Assembly (NCBI RefSeq): GCF_000245735.1
Contig: NZ_AHTH01000004.1
Span: 1-64,000 of the forward strand
DNA: 64,000 bases
Direction: 5' to 3'
DNA from: Alishewanella jeotgali KCTC 22429
Lineage (GTDB): Bacteria > Pseudomonadota > Gammaproteobacteria > Enterobacterales > Alteromonadaceae
Positions 35,097 to 44,708 of the stretch are shown here, piece by piece. Position 1 is the first letter of the stretch; each line of letters begins with the position of its first letter. The notes beneath the pieces are model-generated. The model saw only the letters and a list, made by a program, of their open reading frames with translations, had not been told where the DNA came from and did no database searches. The position numbers and the translations under genes were made by a program.

Positions 35097-36107
35097 TTAT
35101 AACGCATCAACGATTGATTTTACCAGCGCCGGCCCGCCGTAGATAAAACCGGTATACAGCTGCAACAAGTCGGCGCCCGCCGCCAGTTTTTGTTGGGCAG
35201 AGCTGACATCATGGATCCCGCCCACACCAATAATCGGAAAATCATTGCCGACAGCCTGGCGCAGCTGGGTTAATACCGCTGTGCTACGCTGTTGCACTGG
35301 CTTACCACTTAAGCCACCTGCTTCGTCCGCATATTTTAATCCTGCTACCAGGCTACGATCCAGGGTGGTATTGGTGGCAATGGCGCCGTCCATTTTACTG
35401 CGCAGTAAGGTCTCTGCCACCTGCTCTACCGCGACGCTGTCCATGTCCGGCGCGATTTTTACAAAGACCGGCACATAGTTATCATAGTGTGCCTGCAAAT
35501 CTAACTGTTCATTCTTAACGCTTTGTAATAAATCAAATAACGCTTCACCGAATTGCAGGTCGCGCAGACCGGGGGTATTGGGCGATGAAATATTGACCGT
35601 AATATAGCTGGCATAGGGATAAACCTTACGCATACATTGCACATAGTCGTCTTTGCCCTGTTCGTTTGGCGTGTCCTTATTCTTGCCGATATTAATGCCT
35701 AGCACGCCTTTAAACTGGCTGTGTTTGACATTGTTAACCAGATAATCGACGCCTTTATTATTAAAACCCATGCGGTTAATAATGGCTTCAGCCTGCGGCA
35801 AGCGGAACATCCGTGGTTTCGGGTTGCCCTCCTGCGGCCTTGGCGTCACGGTACCCACTTCCAGAAAACCAAAACCCATCTGGGCAAAGGCAGTAATACA
35901 GTCGGCATTTTTATCCAGCCCTGCAGCCAGACCAACCGGATTTTCAAAGCGGATACCGGCTACCGTTTTCGGTTTGGCGACCAACTGTTGCCGCCACAAG
36001 GCTGACAGTGGCGTATTTACCAGCCGCTTTAAACTGCCAAGGGCAAAATCATGTGAGCGCTCGGCATCACAACTAAACAACACTTTTCTGGCAACTGGAT
36101 AAAACAT
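35097..36107 (-). CDS. pyrD: Dihydroorotate dehydrogenase, class 2
   Basis: Membrane-associated flavoenzyme that oxidises dihydroorotate to orotate using the quinone pool. 336 residues, same as E. coli. An N-terminal helical extension ([19 protein letters not shown]) is the quinone-tunnel domain. FMN site [10 protein letters not shown], catalytic serine segment [14 protein letters not shown], and the phosphate-binding IGVGGIHD are present. A terminator at 36123-36150 separates it from the upstream gdhB. Confidence 0.97.
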   Translation of the reverse strand: MFYPVARKVLFSCDAERSHDFALGSLKRLVNTPLSALWRQQLVAKPKTVAGIRFENPVGLAAGLDKNADCITAFAQMGFGFLEVGTVTPRPQEGNPKPRMFRLPQAEAIINRMGFNNKGVDYLVNNVKHSQFKGVLGINIGKNKDTPNEQGKDDYVQCMRKVYPYASYITVNISSPNTPGLRDLQFGEALFDLLQSVKNEQLDLQAHYDNYVPVFVKIAPDMDSVAVEQVAETLLRSKMDGAIATNTTLDRSLVAGLKYADEAGGLSGKPVQQRSTAVLTQLRQAVGNDFPIIGVGGIHDVSSAQQKLAAGADLLQLYTGFIYGGPALVKSIVDAL

Positions 36108-36122
36108 AACAAATCCTGCAAT

Positions 36123-36150
36123 AAAAAATACCCCGGCTAAGCGGGGTATT
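36123..36150 (-). terminator. Intrinsic terminator of gdhB
   Basis: On the minus strand AATACCCCG pairs with CGGGGTATT (36142-36150 and 36127-36135) around a six-base loop. A TTTTTT run follows at 36128-36123. Confidence 0.88.
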
Positions 36151-36179
36151 GTAATGACTTCAGACTAAAGTTAACAGCA

Positions 36180-39100
36180 TCAGACCGACTGACTTAACAA
36201 CATCAGTTCACGCATTGCTACTGAAAACTTCGCAAACTCATGGCTTTGCGTAGTCTTAAACTCTGACAACATTAACCGCCAGCGTTCAACCAGATGCTGA
36301 TGCTGATCCAGCCAGTTCTGGATAATGTCATCGGCATTACAGACACTGCCACAGCTCTTCACTACCACTGAGGTTAAACCACGTTGTTGCCAATCCAGCT
36401 CCTCGCGGTACGAAGCCCGTGCCAGCGCCTGCCAGTGGTTTGCCACCGGTTGGCGGGTAATTTGCTCCAGGAACCAATGCAGATCCAGTTTATCACCCAG
36501 TTTGAAGTAAATTTCCGCTACCATCGGTAGTGGCGTCTGCTGGGCATCGGCAACCTGTGCAATATCCATTACCGAGAATACGGTGCTTAACTGCGTCAGA
36601 TAACGTGCCACAGTTGCCGGGATCCCCTGCTCTGTCAGCTCATTACATTTCTCAGTCAGCTCCTGCATCTCACGCTCGGCCATATAGTTAGCCAGATCGT
36701 TACTGATGCTCTCGTAAGCCGGTTTAAAGAACTTGATGGTCTGGTTAATATCCAGCGCCTTGTCGCGGTGACGCACAAACCAGCGGGTAGCCCGGCGCAT
36801 GGTACGACGTAACTGGAACAAGACCCGGCTTTGCAGTGCCGCCGACACTTTATTATCCAGTTGTTCCAGCTGCTGCCAGTACTTGGCCACATCGAACAGT
36901 TCACGCACTATGGCATAACAAATAGCCACTTCCGCCACGCTGGCACCGGTTTCTTCGAACATACGCTGCACAAAGTTCGGGCCCATTTCGTTAACTAGCA
37001 TATTTGCAAGCTTGGTGGCCACGATCTCGGCTTTCAACGGATGCTGACTGATTTCCTTGCCAAACTTCTGTTGTAATACTGCCGGGAAGGCACCGGTTAA
37101 CAACTGCTGGAAGTAAGGATTATCCGAAATCTCCGGCGTCACTAAACGCTCTTTTAACACCATCTTACCGTAGGCAGTCAGGATCGCCAGTTCAGGACGG
37201 GTTAACCCCATGCCTTTGGCCATCCGATCGGCCAGGTCGTCATCTGATGGCAGGAATTCCAGCTCACGGTTTAATTTGCCGTCTTTCTCCAGGGCATGGA
37301 TAAAGCGGGTATATTCCTTGATCTGTTCAGAACCTAACAACGACGACAGACTGATACTCTGGGTTTGCCGGTAACAATCGCCGATCACGATCGCAGCCAC
37401 ATCATCCGTCATATCATTTAGTAATTTATTACGCTGTTTCAGCGTTAAATCACCGGCTGCCGTCAGGGAGTTTAACAGGATCTTGATATTAACTTCGTTA
37501 TCCGAACAGGTTACACCGCCCACGTTATCGACGAAATCGGTATTGATACGACCACCGTTGGCCGCATATTCAATCCGGCCACGTTGGGTACAACCCAGGT
37601 TGCCCCCTTCACCGAAGATCCGTGCGCGCAGCTCGCGACCATTGACCCGCAGTGCTTCCGAACCACGGTCACCGACTTCAGCATGGGTTTCGTTGCTGGC
37701 TTTGACGTAGGTACCGATACCGCCGTTCCAAATCAGGTCGACCGGCATCATCAAACATTCCCGGATCAGCTCATTTGGCGTCATGCTCGTTTTGGTCGTG
37801 CCCAGCATCTCTTTCATTTGCGGGCTTAACTTAATTGACTTGGCGCTACGGGCGAACACGCCACCGCCTTCAGAAATCAGTGCTTTATCATAATCATCCC
37901 AGGTAGATGTCGGCAGATTAAATAAACGCTCACGCTCTTTAAAGGAGCTGGCCGCATCCGGATTCGGGTCAATAAAGATATGCATATGGTTAAAGGCAGC
38001 CTGTAAGCGAATATGCTTAGACAGCAACATGCCGTTACCGAACACGTCACCGGCCATATCACCAATAGCAACACAGGTGAAATCGGTGGTCTGGCAATCG
38101 ATACCAATTTCGCGGAAGTGCCGTTTTACTGCTTCCCAGCCGCCACGGGCCGTGATGCCCATTTTCTTATGGTCATAGCCGTTCGAACCGCCGGAGGCAA
38201 AGGCATCGCCCAACCAGAAACCGTAATCTTCCGAGATACCATTAGAAATATCCGAGAAGGTCGCAGTACCTTTGTCGGCCGCAACAACCAGGTAAGGATC
38301 ATCTTCATCTAAACGCACCACATCTTTTGGCGGCACGATCTGACCCTGTTTAATATTGTCAGTAATATCCAGCAAGCCACGGATAAAGGTGCGGTAACAC
38401 TCTTTACCTTCATTGATAAAGGCTTCGCGACCGCCGGTTTCCGGCAACTTCTTACAAACAAAACCGCCCTTGGCACCAGATGGTACTATTACGGTGTTCT
38501 TCACCTGCTGTGCTTTTACCAGGCCCAGCACTTCGGTACGGAAATCTTCGCGTCGATCAGACCAGCGTAAACCGCCACGGGCGACCTTACCGAAACGCAG
38601 ATGCACACCTTCAACCCGTGGTGAGTAGACGAAGATTTCAAACATCGGCATTGGTAACGGCATTTCCGGGATCAGATCAGGTTTGATCTTAAAGGAAATA
38701 TAAGGTTTTTCAGCACCATCGTCATAACGCTGGAAGAAGTTAGTACGCAGGGTAGCGTTAATCATATCTACAAAACGCCGGATAATGCGGTCGTCATCGA
38801 GGTTAGCCACATTTTCCAGCTGAGCAGCGATTTGCTCTTCCAGTTTCTCCAGCTGTTTGGCGCTGGTTTTTTCGCTGGGTGAGAACTTGGCATTAAACAA
38901 CTGTACCAGTAAACCGGCCAGGGTCGCATAACGGGCAAAGGTGCTCTCGACATAGCTCTGACTAAAGGTGCTGCCAATCTGGCGCTTATATTTGGCGTAC
39001 GCACGCAGAATAGAGGCTTCACGCCCGCTCAGACCGGCACCGAGGATCAGGCGGTTAAAACCGTCATCTTCCAGCTGGCCCGCCCAGACTTTCGTCAGTG

Positions 39101-41006
39101 AGTCCTGGAAGCTTTGCGACGCAGCGGCGAAATCGGCAGGCACTTCACCGTTTAACTCCATTGCGAAGTTCAGGATCCAGCTCACCGAGCCGTCCGGGCA
39201 CTTAACAGCATAAGGTGTTTCACCGATAACCCGTAAACCGAAGTTTTCCAGCATCGGCAACACATCAGACAAATGAATTGGGTGATCTTTATGGAACAGA
39301 TTCAGCCGCACAGCTTTACTGTCCTTGCCCTCTTCCTGTGGCCGGTAGAACAACATTTCCAGTTTATGTTCGGCAGATAAAGACTCCAGTTTACCGATGT
39401 CGACCAGCGCATCATTCGGTAACATGTCTTCTTTATAGGCGCGCGGGAAGGCATTAACATACTTGCGGCTTAACTCGCGACCGCGGGCTTCGCCGTACAC
39501 ACCGATCAAAGCTGTTTCCAGTTTATCTTCCCAGGTGCGGGCGGCTTCAACCAGATTACGTTCGATTTCTTTCACATTATACTCGACTTGGCTATCGTTG
39601 ATCCGCACCAGATAATGGGTGCGAGCCAACACAGATTCTGAAAAATAGGTCGTAAATTCAACCGGCTCGGTTGAACCAAAGGCCTGGGCCAGGATGGCCT
39701 GGGTGTCTTTACGCAACTGGGTGTTGTAGCGCTCACGCGGTACATACACCATCGCCGTGACAAAGCGGCCAAAGGTATCTTCACGCACAAACAGCCGTGT
39801 CATATCCCTTTCCTGCATTTGTAACACACCACGGCTTACGTCTAACAATTCGTCAGCATTGGCCTGGATCAGCTCATCGCGGGGATAGGTTTCCAGAATA
39901 TTCAGTAAGGCTTTATAAGCATGGGTTCCCACCGCAAATTCAGACTGCTCCATCACCTGTTGCAGTTTGTTTTTCAGCAGTGGAATATCGGCGGCGCTGT
40001 TGTTATACAGACTGGATGAATATAAGCCGATAAAGCGATCTTCACCGACCACCTTGCCGTTTTTGTCAAAGCGCTTCACACCGATATAGTCAATATAGGC
40101 CGGACGATGGACCCGCGATTTGGCATTGGTTTTCGTCAGGATCAGCAAACCGCTGGACAGGGCTTGCTGACGGCCGCGCTCCGGCAATTCTGACAGCATC
40201 AGATCTCGCGGCTCAGAGCGGCGCATCAGACCCAGCGCCGAATCACGGTCACCGACAATCTGGTAATCACCTTTTACCGGCTTGATTTCATAAGAGCGGT
40301 AACCCAGCAGCGTAAAATTATCTTTTACCAGCCAGTTTAAAAACTCGGTGGTTTCGGCCAGCTCGGCTGCCGATGCCTTACCGGCATGTTTAGGTAAGGC
40401 TTTGATCACATCTAACAGCTTTTGCCGCGCCGGCTGCCAATCCTGCACCGCCAGCGACACATCTTCCATGACCGACAGCAGTTCGGCTTTTAACGCCGCT
40501 ATTGCATCGGCATCGGTCATACGATCAATTTCAATATGGAATACGGTTTGCTGAGTACTGGCGTCGGCTAAGCGACCCAGCTTAGCGAACTCAGTGATGG
40601 CGTTTTTGCTATCACGTTTGGTTTGCAGCGGATAATGCAACAGTAAATGCGCAGTAATATTGTGCCGGTTTAGTGCCATCCGCACCGAATCGACCAGAAA
40701 TGGCATATCCTGCACCACGATTTCAACAATGGTGTGTTTGGATTCCCAGCCATGACGGGCAATTTCCGGATTGAACACCCGGATCCGCGCTTGAGGTTCG
40801 GCATGTTGGTTAAAGGTTTGCCACAAACTTAATGCCGCACCGTACAGATCACTGTCGTTACGACCTACCAAATCTTCACTGGAAATATTGCCATACAAAG
40901 TATGGGCAAATTTATCGACCAGCTCGACCTGCTCTTTTACTTTTTGTTTGATGAGTTTGCTGACATTTTGTAGTAGTACTGAGGGTAGACCGTCTATCTT
41001 TGCCAT
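36180..41006 (-). CDS. gdhB: NAD-specific glutamate dehydrogenase, large (180-kDa) type
   Basis: Oxidatively deaminates glutamate to 2-oxoglutarate with NAD+. 1608 residues, typical of the L_180 family. An N-terminal ACT-like regulatory region of about 700 residues includes HTIVEIVVQDMPFLVDSVR. The catalytic core then has VARGGLRWSDRREDFRTE, the lysine-bearing VPSGAKGGFVCKK, and the NAD fold near FGEGGNLGCTQRGRIEYA. A helical C-terminal region follows. It stands alone with its own terminator. The enzyme usually supports use of glutamate and arginine as carbon sources. Confidence 0.96.
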   Translation of the reverse strand: MAKIDGLPSVLLQNVSKLIKQKVKEQVELVDKFAHTLYGNISSEDLVGRNDSDLYGAALSLWQTFNQHAEPQARIRVFNPEIARHGWESKHTIVEIVVQDMPFLVDSVRMALNRHNITAHLLLHYPLQTKRDSKNAITEFAKLGRLADASTQQTVFHIEIDRMTDADAIAALKAELLSVMEDVSLAVQDWQPARQKLLDVIKALPKHAGKASAAELAETTEFLNWLVKDNFTLLGYRSYEIKPVKGDYQIVGDRDSALGLMRRSEPRDLMLSELPERGRQQALSSGLLILTKTNAKSRVHRPAYIDYIGVKRFDKNGKVVGEDRFIGLYSSSLYNNSAADIPLLKNKLQQVMEQSEFAVGTHAYKALLNILETYPRDELIQANADELLDVSRGVLQMQERDMTRLFVREDTFGRFVTAMVYVPRERYNTQLRKDTQAILAQAFGSTEPVEFTTYFSESVLARTHYLVRINDSQVEYNVKEIERNLVEAARTWEDKLETALIGVYGEARGRELSRKYVNAFPRAYKEDMLPNDALVDIGKLESLSAEHKLEMLFYRPQEEGKDSKAVRLNLFHKDHPIHLSDVLPMLENFGLRVIGETPYAVKCPDGSVSWILNFAMELNGEVPADFAAASQSFQDSLTKVWAGQLEDDGFNRLILGAGLSGREASILRAYAKYKRQIGSTFSQSYVESTFARYATLAGLLVQLFNAKFSPSEKTSAKQLEKLEEQIAAQLENVANLDDDRIIRRFVDMINATLRTNFFQRYDDGAEKPYISFKIKPDLIPEMPLPMPMFEIFVYSPRVEGVHLRFGKVARGGLRWSDRREDFRTEVLGLVKAQQVKNTVIVPSGAKGGFVCKKLPETGGREAFINEGKECYRTFIRGLLDITDNIKQGQIVPPKDVVRLDEDDPYLVVAADKGTATFSDISNGISEDYGFWLGDAFASGGSNGYDHKKMGITARGGWEAVKRHFREIGIDCQTTDFTCVAIGDMAGDVFGNGMLLSKHIRLQAAFNHMHIFIDPNPDAASSFKERERLFNLPTSTWDDYDKALISEGGGVFARSAKSIKLSPQMKEMLGTTKTSMTPNELIRECLMMPVDLIWNGGIGTYVKASNETHAEVGDRGSEALRVNGRELRARIFGEGGNLGCTQRGRIEYAANGGRINTDFVDNVGGVTCSDNEVNIKILLNSLTAAGDLTLKQRNKLLNDMTDDVAAIVIGDCYRQTQSISLSSLLGSEQIKEYTRFIHALEKDGKLNRELEFLPSDDDLADRMAKGMGLTRPELAILTAYGKMVLKERLVTPEISDNPYFQQLLTGAFPAVLQQKFGKEISQHPLKAEIVATKLANMLVNEMGPNFVQRMFEETGASVAEVAICYAIVRELFDVAKYWQQLEQLDNKVSAALQSRVLFQLRRTMRRATRWFVRHRDKALDINQTIKFFKPAYESISNDLANYMAEREMQELTEKCNELTEQGIPATVARYLTQLSTVFSVMDIAQVADAQQTPLPMVAEIYFKLGDKLDLHWFLEQITRQPVANHWQALARASYREELDWQQRGLTSVVVKSCGSVCNADDIIQNWLDQHQHLVERWRLMLSEFKTTQSHEFAKFSVAMRELMLLSQSV

Positions 41007-41185
41007 TATTGCATCCTTTTATCAATCACTGCGACATTGCAGGATCCACAAAATTAACGGGGATGTTTTAAGCTGCGCAGTGTAGTAGCTATTGTAGCGC
41101 TTTTGAAGCGATATTTGTGGCTTTTAAGCTGGTTATACCACTGAATTGCAGGCAGTTCTGGCTGATTATTCAATGGCTCTAAATA

Positions 41186-41209
41186 GAAAATGGCCTTTCG
41201 GCCATTTTC
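41186..41209 (-). terminator. Intrinsic terminator of the DUF1302-MMPL operon
   Basis: GAAAATGGCC (41186-41195) pairs with GGCCATTTTC (41200-41209) around a four-base loop. It lies about 38 bases past the MMPL stop, with A/T tracts on both sides. Confidence 0.78.
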
Positions 41210-41246
41210 TTGGTTTTCATTGCATAATTATTTGCAAAAATATTTT

Positions 41247-43565
41247 TTAATTATTTTTGCGCCAGAAAAATGCAGCCAGTGCCGGTAGTACTACTATCGC
41301 CCCTAACATGTTTACAATAAACATAAAGGTCAACAGGATCCCCATATCTACCTGGAACTTCAGCGCTGAGAATACCCAGGTGCTGACACCTATCGCCAGT
41401 GTAATACCGGTAAAGAGTACGGCGCTGCCGCGCTCTTTCAGCGCTTCAAAATAGGCCTGCCGCAGCGGCATACCATCGCGCAGCTGTTGGCTCATCGTCG
41501 ACAGGATATAGATACCATAGTCAACACCGATACCGACACCCAATGCAATAACCGGTAAGGTCGAAACGGTTAAACCGATTTGTAGCTTGGTCATCAGTGC
41601 CGTTGCCAATACCGACACCACATACAGTGGGATGATCACGGCAGCGGTCGCTTTCACAGAGCGGAAGCTCAACAAACAAAGCACGATCACTGCAAGATAA
41701 ACGTACCACATCATCGGTTGCTGGGCGGCGCTCACCGCCTCGTTGGTTGCGGCCATAACACCGGCAGGCCCGGTGGCTAACATAAAGCGGGTCTCGGCAT
41801 CACCCAGTTCAGTACCGTGTAGCTTGGCAGCGCGCACAACCCGCTCAATGGTTTCAGCTTTGTGATCTTCCAGGAAAATCATTACCGGCATCACCGAGCA
41901 ATCGGCGTTTAACAAACCGGTACTGGTTTCAACCCGTGACGAGGCTTGTACCAGGCTTTGGGTATTGCGCGGTAATACCCGCCATTTCGGATTGCCTTCG
42001 TTATAGGCGGCGTTAATCACTTTCGATACCGAGGACAAAGACACCGCTGACTGTACGCCGGGCACATTCTCCATTAACCACTGGAACTGATCGATCCGGT
42101 CCATAATGTCATGGCTGGTACAGGCACTTGGGATACTTTCAACCATCACATTGATATAGTCTACCGAGATCGCAAAACGGTCGGTGATCAAAAACGTATC
42201 TTGGTTATAGCGCGAATCTTCATGTAGCGCCGGTGCGCCGGCATGCAGATCGCCAATTTTCAGTTGCTGGCTCTGCCAATAACCGTAAGCGAACAGCGCG
42301 GCTGTACATACCAGGATCACCGCGGCGTAACGACGGGTCGCAAAGGCCGATAACGCATACCAGACTTTCTCGGTAGCCGGGCTTGGCTCTGACACCCGCT
42401 GCTGATAGCTCTTGCTAAAGCGCACAAAAGACATTAACACCGGCAACAGGATCAGGTTAGTCAGGATAATCACCGCCACACCCAGACTGGCAGTAATCGC
42501 CAGTTCGCGGATCACGCCGATTTCGATAATCAGCAGCGTCAGGAAACCGACCGTATCTGATAACAAGGCCACGCCGCCCGGTACCAGTAACTTACGGAAA
42601 CTGGCTTGTGCGGCGGCCTTGGCATTCATGCCGGCGGCAACCCTTTTCCCGGTGGAGTTGATCATCTGCACGCCATGGCTGACGCCGATGGCAAATACCA
42701 GGAATGGCACCAGAATCGACATCGGGTCGATCCCAAAGCCTAGCACGGTTAACAGCCCCATCTGCCAGACCACCGCAATCAAGGAACAGGCTATCGGTAG
42801 TACCGTTAACATCACCGAGCGCGAGAACAGGAACACCATAATAGTCGTAATCACTATGGCGATACCAAAGAACGCCACTACGCCCTTGGCGCCTTCAGCG
42901 ACATCGCCCACCATCTTGGCAAAACCGATAATATGGACGCTGATCTGCTCACTCTGATATTTACCGCGGATGTCATTTTCCAGCTTGCCGGCAAAGGCGA
43001 TGGTATTAAGTGGTAGGTTGGTTTCCGGATCGATCTCCAGCAAGGAGGCGGTGATCATCGCACAGCTATAATCATCTGCGACCATGCGACCGACAATGCC
43101 CGCTTTCTCGGCGTTTTCTTTAACCCGGGCCAAACCTTCCGCATCGGCGGTAAAATCAGCCGGGATCACCGGGCCACCGGCAAAGCCGTCTTCTACCACT
43201 TCAATAAAGCGTGTACTGGGGCTAAACAGCGATTTAACCAGTACCCGTTCCACCCCCGGCGTATACACCACATCATCGTGAGCACGGCGGAAGTTATCAA
43301 AGAAGTTAGCATTGAAAATATCGCCACTGGCATCACACATGGCGATCAAGATGTTATTGGCGCCACCAAAATCCTGCTCATGCTTGAGGTAGGTTTGCAT
43401 ATATTCATGCTTGAGCGGAATATTCTTACTAAAGGCCGCGTCGAGCTTGATGTCGGTGGCCCGCCATAATAAAAACAGCGTGGCCAGCGCAAACAGCACC
43501 AGCACCGCCAGGCGATGTCGAAACAGGCTATATTCGAACTTATTAACCAGCCAATTTATACTCAT
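41247..43565 (-). CDS. MMPL-type RND superfamily transporter
   Basis: A 772-residue inner-membrane protein with the RND/MMPL plan. One N-terminal helix (about 17-35) is followed by a periplasmic domain (40-220), a cluster of helices (about 225-390), a second periplasmic domain, and a second helix cluster (about 610-770). Its sequence VSHGVQMINS in helix 4 and VGIGVDYGIYILS in the second half are RND hallmarks for proton relay regions. The half-size relative to AcrB fits lipid- or hopanoid-type exporters. Last gene of the cluster; starts 1 base after the YCF48 gene stop. Substrate unknown, probably hydrophobic. Confidence 0.88.
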   Translation of the reverse strand: MSINWLVNKFEYSLFRHRLAVLVLFALATLFLLWRATDIKLDAAFSKNIPLKHEYMQTYLKHEQDFGGANNILIAMCDASGDIFNANFFDNFRRAHDDVVYTPGVERVLVKSLFSPSTRFIEVVEDGFAGGPVIPADFTADAEGLARVKENAEKAGIVGRMVADDYSCAMITASLLEIDPETNLPLNTIAFAGKLENDIRGKYQSEQISVHIIGFAKMVGDVAEGAKGVVAFFGIAIVITTIMVFLFSRSVMLTVLPIACSLIAVVWQMGLLTVLGFGIDPMSILVPFLVFAIGVSHGVQMINSTGKRVAAGMNAKAAAQASFRKLLVPGGVALLSDTVGFLTLLIIEIGVIRELAITASLGVAVIILTNLILLPVLMSFVRFSKSYQQRVSEPSPATEKVWYALSAFATRRYAAVILVCTAALFAYGYWQSQQLKIGDLHAGAPALHEDSRYNQDTFLITDRFAISVDYINVMVESIPSACTSHDIMDRIDQFQWLMENVPGVQSAVSLSSVSKVINAAYNEGNPKWRVLPRNTQSLVQASSRVETSTGLLNADCSVMPVMIFLEDHKAETIERVVRAAKLHGTELGDAETRFMLATGPAGVMAATNEAVSAAQQPMMWYVYLAVIVLCLLSFRSVKATAAVIIPLYVVSVLATALMTKLQIGLTVSTLPVIALGVGIGVDYGIYILSTMSQQLRDGMPLRQAYFEALKERGSAVLFTGITLAIGVSTWVFSALKFQVDMGILLTFMFIVNMLGAIVVLPALAAFFWRKNN

Positions 43566-43566
43566 A

Positions 43567-44616
43567 TTATTCAGACTTACTTATCGAGGTTAATCTCACA
43601 CCAGTTTCCGTCACCAGCACCAACTGTCCTGCCAGTGGCAGACCATTTAAAATTGCCCGACCGTCAGTTTGCGACAGATCGCGAAATGTTTGCCCATCAT
43701 CGCTACTGAGTAACAGGGTGCCGGCATTCCCGGTCAGGAAAAGTTGTCCCTGTTCATCTTCAAAGATGCTATTAAGCGTCGCCGATTGCGGTAAGCTGAT
43801 ATCTTGCCAGCTTTCGCCGTCATCTGTGCTGCGAAACACATTACCGCGTAGCCCCGCTACCAGTAACGAACCCTGCTTGGTGCGATGCACATCAAACAAA
43901 GAGCCGTTATAAAAGTTTTCCAGCCGTTGCCAATTTTCTCCGCCATCCTGACTGACAGCAACAAAGCCCGCCTCGCCCACCATCAGGATTTCATCGCCTT
44001 GCACCATTAAGCGGTTAAAGTGCGGCAGTACCGACTCGCGCTCCAACAAATAGCTTTCAGGATCAGTCTCTGCTAACTCAGCCAGAAACTCCTGATCTTC
44101 TTCCGAAGCCAGTGCCAGATAAAAGGCCTTGTGCCAGCTGTCACCGCCATCCTGAGTGGTATAGTACATGCCGTAAGCACCAATGGCCATGCCACGCTGG
44201 CGGTCAAAGAAATAGACATCCATTAACGGCTTGTCGAGTTGTGGCAGAAATTGCTGGATCTGCCAGCTCTTGCCGCCATCCTGAGTGTGCAGAATAGTGG
44301 CATCGTGCCCAACGGCCCAACCATAATCCGCATCGACAAAATAAACGGAGGTCAGCAGTGCCTGCACCGGTACCTGCGCCTGCTGCCACTGCCGACCATC
44401 AGCACTTAACAATATATGACCGCGTTCTCCGACCGCAGCAAAACCAGCCGTTGGGATCGCGACCACATCCGTCAATAAACTGCGTTCGGCCAGTGGTACC
44501 ATAAAGGCCGCCTTGGGTGCGGCATCGGCAATTTCATCGTCAGTTTCGGCAACGGCAATGGCCAGATGGGTCAGGGACAACACCGACATACAGCCGGCCA
44601 GAAAATACTTATGCAT
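43567..44616 (-). CDS. YCF48/BNR-repeat periplasmic protein
   Basis: A 349-residue protein with signal peptide (about 1-22, ending AVAE). The mature part is a beta-propeller of YCF48/photosystem-II-stability type. At least five Asp-box-like repeats are visible: LLSADGRQWQQ, LHTQDGGKSWQ, YTTQDGGDSWHK, AVSQDGGENWQR and FRSTDDGESWQD. Such propellers often act as assembly or partner-binding factors. It lies between the DUF1329 and MMPL genes, with a terminator between DUF1329 and itself that may reduce downstream expression. Confidence 0.88.
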   Translation of the reverse strand: MHKYFLAGCMSVLSLTHLAIAVAETDDEIADAAPKAAFMVPLAERSLLTDVVAIPTAGFAAVGERGHILLSADGRQWQQAQVPVQALLTSVYFVDADYGWAVGHDATILHTQDGGKSWQIQQFLPQLDKPLMDVYFFDRQRGMAIGAYGMYYTTQDGGDSWHKAFYLALASEEDQEFLAELAETDPESYLLERESVLPHFNRLMVQGDEILMVGEAGFVAVSQDGGENWQRLENFYNGSLFDVHRTKQGSLLVAGLRGNVFRSTDDGESWQDISLPQSATLNSIFEDEQGQLFLTGNAGTLLLSSDDGQTFRDLSQTDGRAILNGLPLAGQLVLVTETGVRLTSISKSE

Positions 44617-44665
44617 AGCTTAGTTACACGCTCTGATTATCAAGCGCAGGCTGATGCCTGCAGTT

Positions 44666-44691
44666 AAAAAAAAGGCTGGCTCGAGCCAGCC
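44666..44691 (-). terminator. Strong terminator or attenuator after DUF1329 gene
   Basis: The perfect palindrome GGCTGGCTCGAGCCAGCC (44674-44691) is followed on the minus strand by eight T. It lies inside the four-gene cluster, so genes 3 and 4 either have their own promoter or depend on read-through. Confidence 0.85.
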
Positions 44692-44708
44692 TTTTTCCGG
44701 CACCCGGT

